Made by a program: the position numbers and the translations under genes. Below are positions 21,353 to 24,164 of a DNA stretch of 24,164 bases, piece after piece. The DNA is from a virus, in IMG/VR virus record IMGVR_UViG_3300025128_000327, positions 1 through 24,164 of that record; one strand, given 5' to 3'. The notes below the pieces were generated by a model. That model was not told where the DNA came from. It ran no database searches and was given only the letters and a program-made list of their open reading frames with translations. How positions within the stretch are numbered: the first letter of the stretch is position 1; each line of letters opens with the position of its first letter.

Positions 21353-22368
21353 TGGCAGAAACTACAACCCAGATAGTTCGTGAAGATCCGGCGATTGAGG
21401 CGTATCGAGTTGGTCTACTCGAATCTGCAAAACAATTAGCCGATCAACCCGTTAGTCTCCCACAGTATCAGGTACAAGGACTAACCGATCTTCAACAACA
21501 AGCCCTTGCTAGAGGTGAACAGGGTATTGGTTCGTTTATACCTTTTATAGAAACAGGTTTTGGAACGTTAGGAACAGGACAACAGACTGTCTCGGGTGCT
21601 TTACCTCAGTTAACCACTGCAACACAAACTGCTCAAATGGCTCAACCGGGTATTACAGCCGCTGCACAACAATTTGCAAGTCCGACAGCATTTCAACAGT
21701 TTATGGACCCGTTCACAGAACAAGTTATTCGCACAGCAGAGGCAGATATACAACGTCAAGGTGACATCGAACGTAATCGTTTAGCCGGGCAAGCTGTAGG
21801 AGCGGGTGCATTTGGAGGAACACGGGCCGCGATCCAGGAACAAGAGTTACAAAGAAATTTAGCGGATCAAATGGCACGGACCGGATCTCAACTTCGATCG
21901 CAAGGATTTCAACAAGCAGTTGATGCCGCCCGTCAATCTGCATTAGGCCAGTTACAAGCGGCTCAAGCTCAACAAGGTTTAGGGCTAGGTATCGGTTCTT
22001 TAGCTGGACAGCAGGCTCAGTTTGGTCAACAACTAGGTCAGTTAGGTCTCCAACAAGCAAGTCTTGGTGAATTACAATCTCAACTCGGACGTGCGGACCT
22101 AGATACATTAAGTCAGTTAGGCGGGTTGCAACAACAAAATCTTCAATCCGCTTTGGATGCAGAACGACAATCTGAACTACAACGTAGCTTTGAACCATTT
22201 CAGAGATTGTCGTTTTTGTCAGATATCTACGGTAAAACCCCGTCGTCGCAACAAACTATTTCTGTTGGTACTTCACCGGCTGTATCACCGTTTCAACAGG
22301 TTGCTGGATTGGGTATTGCAGGATTATCTGCTACCGCCGGAGCAAATAAGGCAGGGTTATTTGGATGA
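21352..22368 (+). CDS. Gln/Ala/Leu-rich virion protein, ejection-protein candidate
   Basis: 338 residues from a GTG overlapping the previous stop by one base (TAGTG). The most distinctive section is FMDPFTEQVIRTAEADIQRQ (117-136), continuing to NRLAGQAVGAGAFGGTRAAI (142-161), followed by a Gln/Leu/Gly-rich helical part to about residue 275 (QQAQFGQQLGQLGLQQASLG) and ERQSELQRSFEPFQRLSFLS (271-290). It ends with a short Gly/Ala-rich segment. This section pattern recurs in phages I remember as virion-internal or unknown proteins. Low-complexity, Gln-rich helical proteins between hub and ejectosome genes fit DNA-transfer proteins of podoviruses. Function is inferred. Confidence 0.6.
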   Translation: MAETTTQIVREDPAIEAYRVGLLESAKQLADQPVSLPQYQVQGLTDLQQQALARGEQGIGSFIPFIETGFGTLGTGQQTVSGALPQLTTATQTAQMAQPGITAAAQQFASPTAFQQFMDPFTEQVIRTAEADIQRQGDIERNRLAGQAVGAGAFGGTRAAIQEQELQRNLADQMARTGSQLRSQGFQQAVDAARQSALGQLQAAQAQQGLGLGIGSLAGQQAQFGQQLGQLGLQQASLGELQSQLGRADLDTLSQLGGLQQQNLQSALDAERQSELQRSFEPFQRLSFLSDIYGKTPSSQQTISVGTSPAVSPFQQVAGLGIAGLSATAGANKAGLFG

Positions 22369-24164
22369 TGAAACCAGACGTATTACAACGGCCTATGTTT
22401 GCTACAAACGACCCGATGGGGACAGTCGTCGAACAGGGTGCAAAAGAAGGGGCTGGATTAGCTTCTCTTATAAACACCGCCCAACAGAGCGCGGCCCAAG
22501 AATCAACGAATGTTGGAGCCCAACTGGCACAAAATACAATGGCTGGTTTGGATCAGGCTGAAGATTTTAAAGGGATGATTGACTCTTTACGCGGTAATGA
22601 GGTCCCAATTCAAGAACGCTATCAAGAACTAGCCAACTTTGTTGGACCTGAAGATGCACAACAAACACCTGAGTCTGTATTAGCTATGGTGCAACCTACC
22701 ATTATGATGACTCAAGAGGGGGCTGCAGGCTCAGGGATTGCTGAATTAATTCAAGATATAACGGGTTCTGTTGAAATGGAAATGGAATCTGGTGAGCCTA
22801 CTCCAATGGGAGAAGGTATTGGTTCTATGTTAAGGGCCGGACAACCCGTACAAGGTTTTGCTGCCGGAGGTGAGGTTCAATATTTAAGTAATGGTGGCCC
22901 TCCAACCGTAGTAGGTCGAAGGGTTAATATTTTTCCAGGCACACCAAATTATAGTGCTAGTTTAGCCAGTGCTGTAGGGGCAGCAAATCCTTTAACTAAT
23001 GTATCTTCTTATTTAGCTCCTGTAGACCCAGGACTCAATGTCGTTCCACAGTATAAGACAGGTACGGCAGTTATACCCTCACTTGAACCCTCTACTATTA
23101 CACAAGGTGAGTCAAAACCAAGAGGGGCGGATGGTCCGCTTTCAGTAAGAAAAGTTGATGTTGGTCCCGCACCTAAAAGTGAGTTAATGGACCAGTTTAA
23201 AGAGCGAAAAGAAGTGTATCAAGAGGCTTTGGGCGTAGATCCTGAAGAAAGAAAAAGAGAATCACAATCCAGAATTTTGTTTGATATAGCAAACAGGGCT
23301 TTAGCTTTTGGATCTGGGGTAGATCCCCGCACCGGGCAGAATATGGCTAATCGACCAATGGGAGCACAACTATCTGCCGCGTTACAGGGTGCTCCTGAAG
23401 TAGTTAGTGAAGAATTATTAAGACAACGCACAGAAAAACGAGCTTTAGATGCCGCTGCGTTAGCATCTGCAGAACGAGCGGAAGATGCACGAATTCAAGC
23501 TGCTAGAGAAGAAAGAAAAACAGACATAGCGGATGCTCGATCGGTGGCGAGTCAATTTGATGCTTTTGACTTTCAACGAGGAGAAAACGAAAGTGCACGA
23601 GATCATCTAGCACGGCTCCAAGCCCAGAAGTTACAAACGGACGCTGCTTTACAAGACAACCGTCAGAGAGCCGAGTTAGAAAAATTAGGTGTATTAGACG
23701 GGTTTAACCGAAGACTAGCAGTGTTAAATGATGAAATACAAAAAACCCAAATAATGGTAACCCACGACAACGCTTTAAACTTTTTAGGAGCCCAAACAGA
23801 GGATAGAAAAGAAGTAGCCCGACTAGAGGGTAGGATTGCCAGCAATCTATCCAGACAAGATTTTTTTCAAGATAAGCAAAGAATAAATACCACGGCTATA
23901 GCTAACATAAGAACAAATATGGTCCAAAACGCTTCTAGATCTGCAGAAGCGGCACTTGATCGTGCTCTTCAGATAACAATGCAAGATAAGAACATAGATG
24001 CTAATGAGGCGTTGCAAGAAGCACGATTAGAGTCGCAAGAAGAGTTAACTGAACTGCGTGCTGATTTATCACAAGATCAACAGGACGATCAACAAGCGTT
24101 TCTGTTAGACATGGAGAAGCGCAGAGAGGGAATGCGAGAGTTAGAGCTTCAAATCCGGAAAGCC
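22365..24164 (+). CDS. 3'-truncated long helical virion protein
   Basis: The frame is open from the ATG at 22365 (overlapping the previous stop as ATGA) to the right edge, giving 600 residues with no stop, so the gene continues beyond the window. It starts MMKPDVLQRPMFATNDPMGT. Residues 84-115 carry ERYQELANFVGPEDAQQTPE, followed by SVLAMVQPTIMM, a segment I remember in marine phage internal proteins; GQPVQGFAAGGEVQYLSNGG at 159-178 resembles the Gly-Gly-Glu elements of the protein two genes upstream. From about residue 275 the chain is a charged Glu/Arg/Ala/Gln-rich helix or coiled coil to the edge. It is probably a long internal or ejection protein. Confidence 0.7.
   Translation, partial: MMKPDVLQRPMFATNDPMGTVVEQGAKEGAGLASLINTAQQSAAQESTNVGAQLAQNTMAGLDQAEDFKGMIDSLRGNEVPIQERYQELANFVGPEDAQQTPESVLAMVQPTIMMTQEGAAGSGIAELIQDITGSVEMEMESGEPTPMGEGIGSMLRAGQPVQGFAAGGEVQYLSNGGPPTVVGRRVNIFPGTPNYSASLASAVGAANPLTNVSSYLAPVDPGLNVVPQYKTGTAVIPSLEPSTITQGESKPRGADGPLSVRKVDVGPAPKSELMDQFKERKEVYQEALGVDPEERKRESQSRILFDIANRALAFGSGVDPRTGQNMANRPMGAQLSAALQGAPEVVSEELLRQRTEKRALDAAALASAERAEDARIQAAREERKTDIADARSVASQFDAFDFQRGENESARDHLARLQAQKLQTDAALQDNRQRAELEKLGVLDGFNRRLAVLNDEIQKTQIMVTHDNALNFLGAQTEDRKEVARLEGRIASNLSRQDFFQDKQRINTTAIANIRTNMVQNASRSAEAALDRALQITMQDKNIDANEALQEARLESQEELTELRADLSQDQQDDQQAFLLDMEKRREGMRELELQIRKA

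Noticed and set aside
22157-22561. A 134-codon plus-strand open frame crossing the boundary of two genes.
   Set aside because: It sits in another frame over the well-supported protein ending at 22368 and the long gene starting at 22365, with no sequence character of its own.
1-24164. tRNA, rRNA, integrase, insertion sequence or terminal repeat.
   Set aside because: None could be supported: no cloverleaf was noticed in the small gaps, no recombinase or transposase motif was seen in any supported gene, and the window does not show phage ends.

Overview
This window is a densely packed, single-strand (+) late/structural region of a tailed bacteriophage genome. About 37 genes are read left to right with almost no intergenic space; stop and start codons often overlap as ATGA or TAATG. 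The MCP looks like Mu gpT. Downstream there are adaptor-like and hub-like proteins of the short-tail type, with no tape-measure gene and no sheath. This points to a podovirus-like virion, probably an uncultured marine or aquatic phage, because many of the small proteins look like ones I remember from marine viral metagenomes. That is pattern memory, not a search. The host cannot be named. Portal, terminase, replication, integrase and endolysin genes are not in the window, so it is one module of a larger genome.

Layout. (a) 1-1419: small membrane proteins: a 5'-truncated coiled-coil/TM protein, a two-TM protein with a perfect EF-hand loop, two tandem paralogous small Cys-containing proteins, and a holin of the GTA 3TM type. 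(b) 1429-4995: head morphogenesis: a small TTG-start protein, a GroES-like co-chaperonin, a scaffold-like protein, a small unknown, a decoration-like protein and the major capsid protein. A GAAA-tetraloop terminator and two palindromes follow. (c) 5097-6729: two structural proteins separated by a second GAAA-tetraloop terminator. (d) 6732-9027: a run of small, very basic Lys/Arg-rich proteins, several with conserved Cys, with a coiled-coil/TM protein and a SET-domain methyltransferase among them. (e) 9028-12066: connector, neck and other virion proteins. (f) 12066-16959: tail proteins with internal repeats, a 795-residue LamG/SPRY-type receptor-binding fibre and an assembly-helper candidate. 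(g) 16959-24164: a tail hub/nozzle-like protein and three large low-complexity proteins that are probably internal virion or DNA-ejection proteins. The last runs off the right edge.

How the genes fit together. The GroES-like protein and the scaffold probably help the adjacent capsid protein fold and assemble. Connector proteins close the head, the fibre and hub build the tail, and the last three genes probably form the ejectosome. The left-edge holin belongs to the lysis step. The most unusual part is (d): a compact SET-domain protein with the NHS..PNC and ELTLDY motifs lies among histone-tail-like Lys-rich proteins. This suggests, as a hypothesis only, that the phage methylates lysines on its own small basic proteins or on host proteins, perhaps for genome packaging or virion maturation.
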